The notes under the pieces: model-generated
Told to the model about the DNA's origin: nothing
The model's database searches: none
Seen by the model: only the letters and a program-made list of their open reading frames with translations
In this document: positions 25,401-36,292 of the stretch, one piece after another
Layout: every line of letters starts with the position of its first letter
Numbering within the stretch: position 1 is the stretch's first letter
Position numbers and translations under genes: made by a program
Source of the DNA: Saprospira grandis str. Lewin
GTDB lineage: Bacteria; Bacteroidota; Bacteroidia; Chitinophagales; Saprospiraceae
Length of the DNA: 64,000 nucleotides
NCBI RefSeq assembly: GCF_000250635.1
Contig: NC_016940.1
Location: 3,720,501-3,784,500, forward strand
Direction: 5' to 3'

Positions 25401-28400
25401 GCAAAGCAGCATTGAAACGTCATTTCCGAGGGACTGCCTTTTGGTTTTTTGTATACTAAACCCATTGCAGGCAAAGCAGCATTGAAACTGTCAAACTCCA
25501 TCACAACTTGCTTGTTTGTCCCGAATACTAAACCCATTGCAGGCAAAGCAGCATTGAAACGAGCCTGATTCCAGTCATATTTCTCAAACATACCAATACT
25601 AAACCCATTGCAGGCAAAGCAGCATTGAAACGCAATTTAGGCACGAGAAGCCATTTGTCCAGCAGGATACTAAACCCATTGCAGGCAAAGCAGCATTGAA
25701 ACTGCTTGGGTGATTCGATAGATTGAGGAACATACTATACTAAACCCATTGCAGGCAAAGCAGCATTGAAACACTTTCTAATACATTATTGAAATATCTA
25801 TTATATATACTAAACCCATTGCAGGCAAAGCAGCATTGAAACTTCCTGCTCAAAGTGCCGAGTTGTCGGCTGAGCAATACTAAACCCATTGCAGGCAAAG
25901 CAGCATTGAAACGGTTTGCAGCGGTTGAAAATTGAGCTTGAGGAAATACTAAACCCATTGCAGGCAAAGCAGCATTGAAACAGTGTTAAATTATCCTCAA
26001 TGCTATCTACTTCAAAATACTAAACCCATTGCAGGCAAAGCAGCATTGAAACTGCACAAAATAGCAGAAGCGGCAAACCTAAACTAATACTAAACCCATT
26101 GCAGGCAAAGCAGCATTGAAACGACAGCGAGGGTAATAAACCGCATATCCAAGTTAAATACTAAACCCATTGCAGGCAAAGCAGCATTGAAACTTCTTTT
26201 TTGAGTTAGCAGATTGCTTCTACTGTGAATACTAAACCCATTGCAGGCAAAGCAGCATTGAAACCTTCTATATCTTCACCAGATTTCTCCCAAATCTTAT
26301 ACTAAACCCATTGCAGGCAAAGCAGCATTGAAACATAAGGATCTGAACCTACATAAGGCATCACTAATTTATACTAAACCCATTGCAGGCAAAGCAGCAT
26401 TGAAACGCGCATCATCTTCAAAAACAATATTCAGCTCAATGATACTAAACCCATTGCAGGCAAAGCAGCATTGAAACCCCTTTGGGTTGGGGCTTCTTTT
26501 TTAGCCTTAGCTATACTAAACCCATTGCAGGCAAAGCAGCATTGAAACTGTCATCGGTATTTTTTGGAGACATTATTAATCTTATACTAAACCCATTGCA
26601 GGCAAAGCAGCATTGAAACAGCATTGAAACCCTAGTAGCCTCTGGGGTTTCAAATACTAAACCCATTGCAGGCAAAGCAGCATTGAAACTACGATGTAAC
26701 ATTTGAGGACGGCACTATGGCTACATACTAAACCCATTGCAGGCAAAGCAGCATTGAAACTAATGGAAAAAGTAGATCTTTCTGAATTTGAACTATACTA
26801 AACCCATTGCAGGCAAAGCAGCATTGAAACTTAATGTTGGTTGGTTTGAACATAGCTCTTGCACCAAATACTAAACCCATTGCAGGCAAAGCAGCATTGA
26901 AACTCACATACTAAGTAAAGAGTACAAAGAACTAGTAAATACTAAACCCATTGCAGGCAAAGCAGCATTGAAACGGGCTTGGCAGCTTCTCTTGCTGCGT
27001 CTGCTTCAATACTAAACCCATTGCAGGCAAAGCAGCATTGAAACTGGAAGTTGAAGTTGAATCTGAGGCTGCTAAGCAATACTAAACCCATTGCAGGCAA
27101 AGCAGCATTGAAACTGGTTAAAGGGAAGGTATGCTTCCCCTCCCTTTGTAATACTAAACCCATTGCAGGCAAAGCAGCATTGAAACAGCTTCCATAGAAA
27201 CTCTAAGATTATGTAAATACTATACTAAACCCATTGCAGGCAAAGCAGCATTGAAACCTTTAACAGAAGAAGCTTCTCTTGAATTTGAAATAGATACTAA
27301 ACCCATTGCAGGCAAAGCAGCATTGAAACAAAGTGTGAAGAAAAAGCGTCTTTGTGTTTAATTGATACTAAACCCATTGCAGGCAAAGCAGCATTGAAAC
27401 TACAATTGTACCGATTCCAGATCCAAGTGCGTCCGATACTAAACCCATTGCAGGCAAAGCAGCATTGAAACAAAAGCAGTTAGGAGCAATGGGCACGAAC
27501 AACGGATACTAAACCCATTGCAGGCAAAGCAGCATTGAAACGATGAGGGCAAGGCTCGCTTCGAAGAGCTGTGGGGCATACTAAACCCATTGCAGGCAAA
27601 GCAGCATTGAAACAACTATAAATACACCTTCCTAGCAGAACTGGCTTATACTAAACCCATTGCAGGCAAAGCAGCATTGAAACAATGATGCAATTCCGCA
27701 CACCCTGCGCCTTAGCGCGAATACTAAACCCATTGCAGGCAAAGCAGCATTGAAACCCTCGCCTGCAATTGCTGCAGAATCGCCTGCAGCTATACTAAAC
27801 CCATTGCAGGCAAAGCAGCATTGAAACAGTTAATTATATAACATTTTATTCAACCTATTTAAATACTAAACCCATTGCAGGCAAAGCAGCATTGAAACTA
27901 AGTAGTTACCTTCGCCAATAGGGCCCCGCTGCATACTAAACCCATTGCAGGCAAAGCAGCATTGAAACTAAGTAGTTACCTTCGCCAATAGGGCCCCGCT
28001 GCATACTAAACCCATTGCAGGCAAAGCAGCATTGAAACGTTGCCTTTCTAGGATAAATACCTAGCAGGTGTAGAATACTAAACCCATTGCAGGCAAAGCA
28101 GCATTGAAACGCTACACACCTCTTCATTTATTTGCAAACCTTTCATACTAAACCCATTGCAGGCAAAGCAGCATTGAAACCACCCACAAGAAAATTCTTG
28201 CGGGTGAAAGAAATTGAATACTAAACCCATTGCAGGCAAAGCAGCATTGAAACCCCTTAGTTTGTCGTATTTGCGCAGAATATAAAATACTAAACCCATT
28301 GCAGGCAAAGCAGCATTGAAACACCGCCGCCGATTTGGGCAAAGTAGAAGAAACATACTAAACCCATTGCAGGCAAAGCAGCATTGAAACCGATGATCTG

Positions 28401-31400
28401 CCCATGTTCATTGCGAAATGCTTTCATACTAAACCCATTGCAGGCAAAGCAGCATTGAAACCCTGGCTGAACGGCCTGAGGCTCTTCGCCGTACTTTATA
28501 CTAAACCCATTGCAGGCAAAGCAGCATTGAAACAACCTCGGTGGTCTTATGATCCTTCGTTTATTGTAATACTAAACCCATTGCAGGCAAAGCAGCATTG
28601 AAACCGATGATCTGCCCATGTTCATTGCGAAATGCTTTCATACTAAACCCATTGCAGGCAAAGCAGCATTGAAACTGGGTTGTCTAACTCTTTCAAGCTG
28701 CTCGCCATCGATACTAAACCCATTGCAGGCAAAGCAGCATTGAAACTATAAATGAGCATTTAACGGAAGCAAACCGTTTGTATACTAAACCCATTGCAGG
28801 CAAAGCAGCATTGAAACTATAAATGAGCATTTAACGGAAGCAAACCGTTTGTATACTAAACCCATTGCAGGCAAAGCAGCATTGAAACTCTGGCTTTTTG
28901 GGGCGTCTACTTTGCCGTTTTTAATACTAAACCCATTGCAGGCAAAGCAGCATTGAAACTCAGTTGAAACGCCTTTTCAAATTGAGCAGGCATTTATACT
29001 AAACCCATTGCAGGCAAAGCAGCATTGAAACAATCAATCTTGACCCAAAAAAAAGGGGCTCAAGTATACTAAACCCATTGCAGGCAAAGCAGCATTGAAA
29101 CAGTCATCTTTTCAGAAAACATCTTATCTGTTACATACTAAACCCATTGCAGGCAAAGCAGCATTGAAACCTTCGGATTGGAGACAGAACTTCGTTTCTA
29201 ATGCTATACTAAACCCATTGCAGGCAAAGCAGCATTGAAACTAGCCGCTCTTTTAGCTTACTCGTCTTATCCATTAATACTAAACCCATTGCAGGCAAAG
29301 CAGCATTGAAACCAGCGGTACAGCCAGAAGTAGTGCAGCGGGTTCTATACTAAACCCATTGCAGGCAAAGCAGCATTGAAACTGCTGGCGGGCCCAAGGG
29401 CTGAAGCTAAGACTTGCCGATACTAAACCCATTGCAGGCAAAGCAGCATTGAAACCTTTTTAGTCGTTGAGACTTTAACGAAGCAGGCCCCATACTAAAC
29501 CCATTGCAGGCAAAGCAGCATTGAAACACAATCCTACATTTTGCAAAGGAGGCCCTTTAAATACTAAACCCATTGCAGGCAAAGCAGCATTGAAACTCCA
29601 AGAGTGGAGCGGCCCATTGACTACGAGGCTGATACTAAACCCATTGCAGGCAAAGCAGCATTGAAACAGTCAAAAACAAGCAATTGAAAAAATTGAATCT
29701 TATACTAAACCCATTGCAGGCAAAGCAGCATTGAAACAGTTAAGCTTTGTCATTGAAATTCCCAATCATTTTATACTAAACCCATTGCAGGCAAAGCAGC
29801 ATTGAAACTTGTCAGCCCATTGTCTGACTTCTTCTTTAGCTCATACTAAACCCATTGCAGGCAAAGCAGCATTGAAACTTGCGCTATTGATTTGGAATTG
29901 GATAGCACTCAGATACTAAACCCATTGCAGGCAAAGCAGCATTGAAACAAGCTGTGAAAGAGGGTATCATTACACTTTGGAGTAATACTAAACCCATTGC
30001 AGGCAAAGCAGCATTGAAACAACTCTGAGACAAGAAGCATTTGAGGCCAAGCACAAATACTAAACCCATTGCAGGCAAAGCAGCATTGAAACCACCTTGG
30101 TTCATTTTATCCAAGAAACTACTAACAATACTAAACCCATTGCAGGCAAAGCAGCATTGAAACCCCGTTTCTTTGTCTACAGCAGGTAGGTGATATGGGA
30201 TACTAAACCCATTGCAGGCAAAGCAGCATTGAAACTGAATATTGGCCAACCATATTGGCGGCCGCTAAAATACTAAACCCATTGCAGGCAAAGCAGCATT
30301 GAAACTTTCATCTTTTGCTCCAAAAAGTAAAGAGCAAAATACTAAACCCATTGCAGGCAAAGCAGCATTGAAACCTGGAAATAACATTAGCATTAGCTAA
30401 TGCTGTTTATACTAAACCCATTGCAGGCAAAGCAGCATTGAAACTAGCATTCTTCCATTCTGGACTTTCGGGTTCAAAATACTAAACCCATTGCAGGCAA
30501 AGCAGCATTGAAACTTTACTTTATGCAAGTTAAATTGAGTACATTTCTATACTAAACCCATTGCAGGCAAAGCAGCATTGAAACACTGATCCTGACCAGT
30601 AAAACCACCGTCCTCTTCATACTAAACCCATTGCAGGCAAAGCAGCATTGAAACTACGGGGGTTTTTAGATTAAGCGTCGACTACCCCTATACTAAACCC
30701 ATTGCAGGCAAAGCAGCATTGAAACAACCATCGTCAGGACAGAGAGTGGAAATTTGAAGCTCATACTAAACCCATTGCAGGCAAAGCAGCATTGAAACCT
30801 TTCACTTTAGCGGTAAGAATGCCATTATTGGATACTAAACCCATTGCAGGCAAAGCAGCATTGAAACTATATAATCGGCCTGCCAAACTGGAAAGCTGGT
30901 TTTATACTAAACCCATTGCAGGCGAAGCAGCATTGAAACCTTTTTGGAAGCTTAAGAAATTACATTAACTAAATACTAAACCCATTGCAGGCGAAGCAGC
31001 ATTGAAACTTCCTCTTTTTCAAGAGGAAGAATGACATCATTTAAATACTAAACCCATTGCAGGCGAAGCAGCATTGAAACGACTTATTACGTAGATGTAC
31101 TACACAACGAGATAATACTAAACCCATTGCAGGCGAAGCAGCATTGAAACCTTGCAAATCCTTTTACTGCTAGTTTCAATTGCTATACTAAACCCATTGC
31201 AGGCGAAGCAGCATTGAAACTATTTATGGCCCGAACTGCCATTGCATTGAAGATTATACTAAACCCATTGCAGGCGAAGCAGCATTGAAACGTTACTCAC
31301 GTCATTTTAGACGCAGCCTTGACCCAATACTAAACCCATTGCAGGCGAAGCAGCATTGAAACATCTTTATCGGATTGTAATATCGGATGTAGATAAATAC

Positions 31401-32994
31401 TAAACCCATTGCAGGCGAAGCAGCATTGAAACCAATTTACCACCGAAGACGGTAAGCGTTGGACTAATACTAAACCCATTGCAGGCGAAGCAGCATTGAA
31501 ACTGTGAGAAGCTCGTAAGTCCTGACAATTTCACAAAATACTAAACCCATTGCAGGCGAAGCAGCATTGAAACTTGGCAACAAGGCGGTTCTTGCCAGAA
31601 ATAAGAAACCCTAATACTAAACCCATTGCAGGCGAAGCAGCATTGAAACTGCTGGCTTTGAGGCGACTTTGCTCGCCCCATACATACTAAACCCATTGCA
31701 GGCGAAGCAGCATTGAAACGATTTCATAAAGCGTACGAAATCTCTGTTTTTGTGAATACTAAACCCATTGCAGGCGAAGCAGCATTGAAACTATATAATC
31801 GGCCTGCCAAACTGGAAAGCTGGTTTTATACTAAACCCATTGCAGGCGAAGCAGCATTGAAACCTTTTTGGAAGCTTAAGAAATTACATTAACTAAATAC
31901 TAAACCCATTGCAGGCGAAGCAGCATTGAAACTTCCTCTTTTTCAAGAGGAAGAATGACATCATTTAAATACTAAACCCATTGCAGGCGAAGCAGCATTG
32001 AAACCAATTTACCACCGAAGACGGTAAGCGTTGGACTAATACTAAACCCATTGCAGGCGAAGCAGCATTGAAACTGTGAGAAGCTCGTAAGTCCTGACAA
32101 TTTCACAAAATACTAAACCCATTGCAGGCGAAGCAGCATTGAAACTTGGCAACAAGGCGGTTCTTGCCAGAAATAAGAAACCCTAATACTAAACCCATTG
32201 CAGGCGAAGCAGCATTGAAACTGCTGGCTTTGAGGCGACTTTGCTCGCCCCATACATACTAAACCCATTGCAGGCGAAGCAGCATTGAAACGATTTCATA
32301 AAGCGTACGAAATCTCTGTTTTTGTGAATACTAAACCCATTGCAGGCGAAGCAGCATTGAAACTATATAATCGGCCTGCCAAACTGGAAAGCTGGTTTTA
32401 TACTAAACCCATTGCAGGCGAAGCAGCATTGAAACCTTTTTGGAAGCTTAAGAAATTACATTAACTAAATACTAAACCCATTGCAGGCGAAGCAGCATTG
32501 AAACTTCCTCTTTTTCAAGAGGAAGAATGACATCATTTAAATACTAAACCCATTGCAGGCGAAGCAGCATTGAAACGACTTATTACGTAGATGTACTACA
32601 CAACGAGATAATACTAAACCCATTGCAGGCGAAGCAGCATTGAAACCTTGCAAATCCTTTTACTGCTAGTTTCAATTGCTATACTAAACCCATTGCAGGC
32701 GAAGCAGCATTGAAACTATTTATGGCCCGAACTGCCATTGCATTGAAGATTATACTAAACCCATTGCAGGCGAAGCAGCATTGAAACGTTACTCACGTCA
32801 TTTTAGACGCAGCCTTGACCCAATACTAAACCCATTGCAGGCGAAGCAGCATTGAAACAACAAGTCTGACCATAGAATCCTATTGGCAAAATTGTATACT
32901 AAACCCATTGCAGGCGAAGCAGCATTGAAACCCCTTCATTATTTCCATTCGAATAGGGTGGTATAATACTAAACCCTTTGCAGGCGAAGCAGCA
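22456..32994 (+). CRISPR. Giant CRISPR array: 149 repeats, 148 spacers
   Basis: The 36-bp repeat begins ATACTAAACCCATTGC and ends AAAGCAGCATTGAAAC. My count is 149 starts from 22456 to 32966, average period 71 bp, spacers 33-40 nt. The 3' end ATTGAAAC matches the 8-nt crRNA handle of Cas6-processed type I or III systems, so transcription is rightward. Repeats 1-119 read GGCAAAGC; repeats 120-149 (from 30904) read GGCGAAGC, a change at repeat position 21. The last copy (32966-32994) is decayed, marking the trailer. Spacers 77/78, 84/87 and 89/90 are identical pairs, and spacers 119-146 contain a triplicated block, leaving about 130 distinct spacers. No cas gene is in the window, so processing and interference proteins must be encoded elsewhere. 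Confidence 0.98.
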
Positions 32995-33005
32995 GCCAAT
33001 AATCG

Positions 33006-33167
33006 CCCAGGGACAAGCCCCTAGGCTAATTCAATGGAGTCAGCCCTAAAGGGCCTCAAATTGTGATGTAGGGTTTTGCTCTGTTGTTATTGCAGAGAAG
33101 GACCATATCCAAAGGCCCTCTTTAGAGGGCTGTCTGAAAAAAGCTAGCCTAGGGGCTTGTCCCTAGG
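33006..33167 (-). repeat. CCTAGG-bounded element, copy 5
   Basis: Inverted orientation relative to copies 1-4. It starts 12 bp after the decayed last CRISPR repeat. The left end has lost its first bases (CCAGGGACAAGCCCCTAGG). Confidence 0.82.
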
Positions 33168-33270
33168 TAGCAGAGCAGGCAGATAGCTTTATTAGTCCCT
33201 CAACTTTTTCTGTGGAGAGAAGGGAGGGTAAAGTAAATAAAGCGTCTTTTAACGGCTGGGCGGTTTTGGG

Positions 33271-33435
33271 TCCATGGGCTGAAGCCCATGCTTGTGGGAC
33301 TATGCAAACTAGCGGGCTAAAGCCCTTGTTTGCTGTTTATTAGAACTCATTATGGGCCGATGGTTTTAACCCATCGGCTCATTTTATTGCGCTTAGTATA
33401 GCCTCTTTTGTAGCAGTGGGTTTTAACCCACTGGT
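33271..33435. repeat. Short palindromes: GGGCTGAAGCCC pair and GGTTTTAACC set
   Basis: CATGGGCTGAAGCCCATG, then GCGGGCTAAAGCCC, then GCCGATGGTTTTAACCCATC and CAGTGGGTTTTAACCCACTG. The arms match perfectly but differ between copies. A solitary element end (TAGGGGCTTGTCCCTAGG) lies at about 33456. Confidence 0.7.
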
Positions 33436-33597
33436 TTTCTTATTATATAATCGCTTAGGGGCTTGTCCCTAGGTAGCGGAGCAGGAGGTCGTATGGAGAT
33501 AGCTTTTATTAGTCCCTCAATTTTTTCTTGGGAATTTTGAGGGAGGGGGAAGAGAGAATAGGGAAGAAGCCTCTTAGATGAAAAGGAGCTATTTTGT

Positions 33598-33690
33598 TTT
33601 CAGGTCCTGCGGCTTTTAAGCTGCAGGCCAGTTGTTGGTCAGGAGTGGGCTCTGCTGTACCTAAATTGGCTGCTGCTTTTAAGCTGCCGC
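33598..33690. repeat. Short palindromes of the CTGCAGG/CCGCAGG type
   Basis: CAGGTCCTGCGGCTTTTAAG with GCTGCAGGCC, then GCTGCTTTTAAGCTGCCGCC, reverse complement relatives of the clusters at 19.85 and 54.0 kb. Confidence 0.6.
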
Positions 33691-33699
33691 CACAGCTAG

Positions 33700-33852
33700 C
33701 AGGCGGCGAAGCCGCCGCAAAGGAGCGAAGCGACTTGGCCTAGGGGCCTGAAAGGGGGCCGCGCAGCGGCAGACCCAGCCGCTGAAAGCGGCGCAGGGCC
33801 GAGCAGACCTGCGAGCCCTGCAAGGGCCCGGCCGCCGTAGGCGGCAGGCCCC
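33700..33852 (-). repeat. GC-rich hairpin element, copy H
   Basis: GGCGGCGAAGCCGCC, GGCCTAGGGGCC, GGCCGCGCAGCGGCAGACC, the stem GCCGCT/AGCGGC, GGGCCGAGCAGACCTGCGAG, and a tail ending GGCGGCAGGCCCC before A7. Confidence 0.82.
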
Positions 33853-34207
33853 AAAAAAAGAATATAGTCCTAACTGATTGGTAATCAGTTGTAAGTGAGG
33901 ATTTTGATAGCTTGTTTTTCAAATCAAATCCAACTAATTTTAGAGCTAAATAGCTGTTTAGTTTATGGCAAAAATGCAGTTCGCCTAAAATTTTTTAAAA
34001 AAAACTTAAAAATAAAGTTCACAAAATGGGCTTAGGTGACATTAAAGCATAAGTCGCTGTTTTAGTAGATGACCGACTTTAATAAAATGTTTTAACAGCT
34101 ATGCCAAGAGTGGAGGCGCAAGTTGAAAATGGTTTTAATTGGAGGGCGTAGTTTTCCCAAAAGATTTTTTCCCAAACTCATGCTTTAGCATGGGGCAAAA
34201 AGACAGC
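33853..34207. other. AT-rich gap upstream of the TPR gene
   Basis: No gene, terminator or clear TAnnTTTG box was found. TTTTAGAGCTAAATAG at about 33939-33954 recurs upstream of the first rsbR-like gene (about 38437), so it may be a shared regulatory site. Confidence 0.35.
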
Positions 34208-35173
34208 ATGAAAAAAAATGAGACCTTATTAACCGAACTATTTGAGCTAGATGAGCTGACGGCTTGTCAGGAATTAGCCGAAAAATTAATGGCTGAAGGA
34301 GCAAAAAGCTCGGCGCCATATTATTATTGGGTGAAGGTGGAATTAGAAAAAGAATCACCTAACTATTTGAATTCCAAGCGTTGTTTGCAGCTGGGCCAAA
34401 AGCGTTCTGCCGAAAAAGGGCGGCTGTATTTTTTATTTGGCCAATTGATGGAAGAAGAGGGGCGCTATGATTTGGCGCTTCATTATTATGAGCAGGGGCA
34501 GGGCGATGAACAGGCCGATTTGGCCCAAGCCAAGTTACTTTTTTTGTTGGAAGAAGATCTGCCCAAGGCCAAAATTTTACTCGAGAATTTGGCGATCCCC
34601 ACCGCAGAAAGCTGCTATTTTTTGGCGGCCATTGCCTTGGAAGAAGGCGAATATCTGCAGGGAATTTCCCTCTTGGCGCCGATTTGTAACACCGAATTTG
34701 AGGAGGACTGTTTTGAGCTGCTTTGCCGCTTGTATATTGCTTTTGGAGAGGGCGAAAAAGCGCTTCCCTATTTAAAAACCTTGACCGAAAAGGCGGCAGA
34801 TCCGATCGGCTATATGTCGGAATATGCGCAGCTTTTGCAGGACCTAAAACAAGATTTGGCGGCGGCCCAGGCTTGGTGCAGCTACCACAATAGCTTGCAG
34901 TTGCCTCAGATGAGCCAAGACCGAATTTTTCTGGAGAAGGCCCAAGATTTTTATGCTTTGGGTTTGCATGAGGGGGCGCTCTTTTTTTGCGAGCAAGCCA
35001 ATCGCCATCAGTTGAGCGTAGAAGGCCTGCGGATGCAGACAAAATTGTATAAAGTGACTGGCGCTCTGGACAAAGTAGAAGATTGTCTGCAGGAGATGGC
35101 GCAATTTTATCCGGGAATGGATATCGCGGCTTTTAGCAGCAGTATGGAAAAAAATAATCCAGAGGATGAGTAG
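34208..35173 (+). CDS. TPR-repeat protein, function unknown
   Basis: About 321 residues with no signal peptide or membrane segment, built of helix pairs of TPR type. Examples are KGRLYFLFGQLMEEEGRYDLALHYYEQG, ESCYFLAAIALEEGEYLQGISLLAPI, ELLCRLYIAFGEGEKALPYLKTL and FYALGLHEGALFFCEQANRHQ. It is strongly acidic and ends in EKNNPEDE. Such arrays act as protein-binding scaffolds; no partner domain or neighbour hints at the target. The start MKKNETLL was chosen over an ATG 18 nt upstream because GGGGCAAAAAGACAGC precedes it; the alternative cannot be excluded. A tiny ORF follows 67 bp downstream before the terminator. Confidence 0.8.
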   Translation: MKKNETLLTELFELDELTACQELAEKLMAEGAKSSAPYYYWVKVELEKESPNYLNSKRCLQLGQKRSAEKGRLYFLFGQLMEEEGRYDLALHYYEQGQGDEQADLAQAKLLFLLEEDLPKAKILLENLAIPTAESCYFLAAIALEEGEYLQGISLLAPICNTEFEEDCFELLCRLYIAFGEGEKALPYLKTLTEKAADPIGYMSEYAQLLQDLKQDLAAAQAWCSYHNSLQLPQMSQDRIFLEKAQDFYALGLHEGALFFCEQANRHQLSVEGLRMQTKLYKVTGALDKVEDCLQEMAQFYPGMDIAAFSSSMEKNNPEDE

Positions 35174-35240
35174 CCTAAATAACTAGACATAAAGCTAACC
35201 AAACTAAACAACCTAATTTTTTAACAAAAACACAATTTCT

Positions 35241-35306
35241 ATGAAAAATTACACTGAAGATCCTGATCCAGATCAGGACACCCCACCCAATCCCCCTGCG
35301 CAATAA
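35241..35306 (+). CDS. Possible 21-residue peptide
   Basis: A short ATG frame encoding a Pro/Asp-rich acidic peptide (starts MKNYTEDPDPDQ, ends PPNPPAQ). It is preceded by the kind of A-rich leader seen before real genes in this window and followed 13 bp later by a terminator hairpin with T7. It could also be chance within the 3' untranslated region of the TPR gene. No family is recognised. Confidence 0.3.
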   Translation: MKNYTEDPDPDQDTPPNPPAQ

Positions 35307-35318
35307 GCGGGCGGAAGA

Positions 35319-35350
35319 GGAGAAGAAGCTTGGCTTTTTCTCCTTTTTTT
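35319..35350 (+). terminator. Terminator after the TPR gene / small ORF
   Basis: GGAGAAGAA pairs with TTTTTCTCC (one G-T wobble) and is followed by seven T that lead straight into GC-rich element I. Confidence 0.7.
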
Positions 35351-35587
35351 GGGGGCCTCCGCCTCGCTGCGCTCGTCGGCGCTACGTTCGGCAGCTCGCT
35401 GTTACTTGCTTTGCTGCGTCGGCTCCCGTTGGTCGGGTCGCTCGGCCCTGCGCAAAAAACAAGTTTTTGCTTGGTCTGCGGCTTTGCCGCACTGCCTACC
35501 ATCGGTTACTCCCGTTGGTCGTCGAAGACGCCCTAAAGGGCTTGTTGTGGCCGTTTGGCCTTCGGCCATAGCGGCTTCGCCGCCTGC
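35350..35587 (+). repeat. GC-rich hairpin element, copy I
   Basis: GGGGGCCTCCGCC, a GCTCGTCGGCGCTACG segment, CTCGGCCCTGC, the stem GCAAAAA/TTTTTGC, TTGGTCTGCGGC, TTGCCGCACTGC, and distal GGCCGTTTGGCC and GCGGCTTCGCCGC hairpins. Confidence 0.8.
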
Positions 35588-35596
35588 TATTCATCG

Positions 35597-35757
35597 CCTA
35601 GGGACAAGCCCCCAGGCTAACCTAATGGAGTCAGCCCTAAAGGGCCTCAACTGCTTATATAGCTGGCCTTGTTCATCTGCTTTTGCAAAGAAGTGCTATA
35701 TCCAAAGGCCCTCGCAGAGGGCTGTCTGAAAAGCTAGCCTAGGGGCTTGTCCCTAGG
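35597..35757 (-). repeat. CCTAGG-bounded element, copy 6
   Basis: Inverted copy. Its inner hairpin reads GCCCTCGCAGAGGGC instead of GCCCTCTTTAGAGGGC: loop changed, stem kept. Confidence 0.85.
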
Positions 35758-35867
35758 CAGCAGAGCAGGCAGATAGCTTTATTAGTCCCTCAACTTTTTC
35801 TTGTAAGGTTGAAAGGGAGGGGAGAGAGAATAGAGAATAAGCCTTTTAAGAACTAGTTGGTTTTGGG

Positions 35868-35930
35868 TCCATGGGCTGAAGCCCATGCTTGTGGGGCTAT
35901 GCAAACTGGCGGGCTAAAGCCCTTGTTTGC
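35868..35930. repeat. GGGCTGAAGCCC palindrome pair
   Basis: CATGGGCTGAAGCCCATG and GCGGGCTAAAGCCC with the linker TTGTGGGGCTATGCAAACTG, matching 33271 and 53095. Confidence 0.7.
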
Positions 35931-35984
35931 TATAAAAATGGAAAAGGTTCGCTCCTCAAAAACAACAACCGTCCAACCACAACC

Positions 35985-36184
35985 GCAAAGAAAAATCCCC
36001 TCGAATGAGGGGATGACAATTTTTTCAATAGCCTAGGGCCTTGGCCCTAGGGATGGCCGAAGGCCAAACGGCCTAGGGGCCTGAAAGGGTGGCCGCAGGC
36101 CAGACCCAGCCGCTGAAAGCGGCGCAGGGCCGAGCAGACCTGCGAGCCCTGCAAGGGCCCGGCCGCCAAAGGCGGCAGGCCCCA
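35985..36184 (-). repeat. GC-rich hairpin element, copy J, with extension
   Basis: Core 36052-36184 has the stem GCCGCT/AGCGGC. An added left part (ATCCCCTCGAATGAGGGGAT, CCTAGGGCCTTGGCCCTAGG) is shared in inverted orientation with element R at 61250-61345. Confidence 0.8.
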
Positions 36185-36292
36185 AAAAAAGAAAAAATAA
36201 AGAATAGAATATTTTGTGGGAAGGACTGGGGCTAGGCGGTGAACTCCCTGCAAAAATGACTATTTTAGGGCCTGATTTTCTAAATACTACCC

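Noticed and set aside
22847-30249. Open frames with repeated FQCCFACNGFS or FNAALPAMGLV segments
   Set aside because: They are translations of the CRISPR repeat joined through spacers, with no start context; the array explains them fully.
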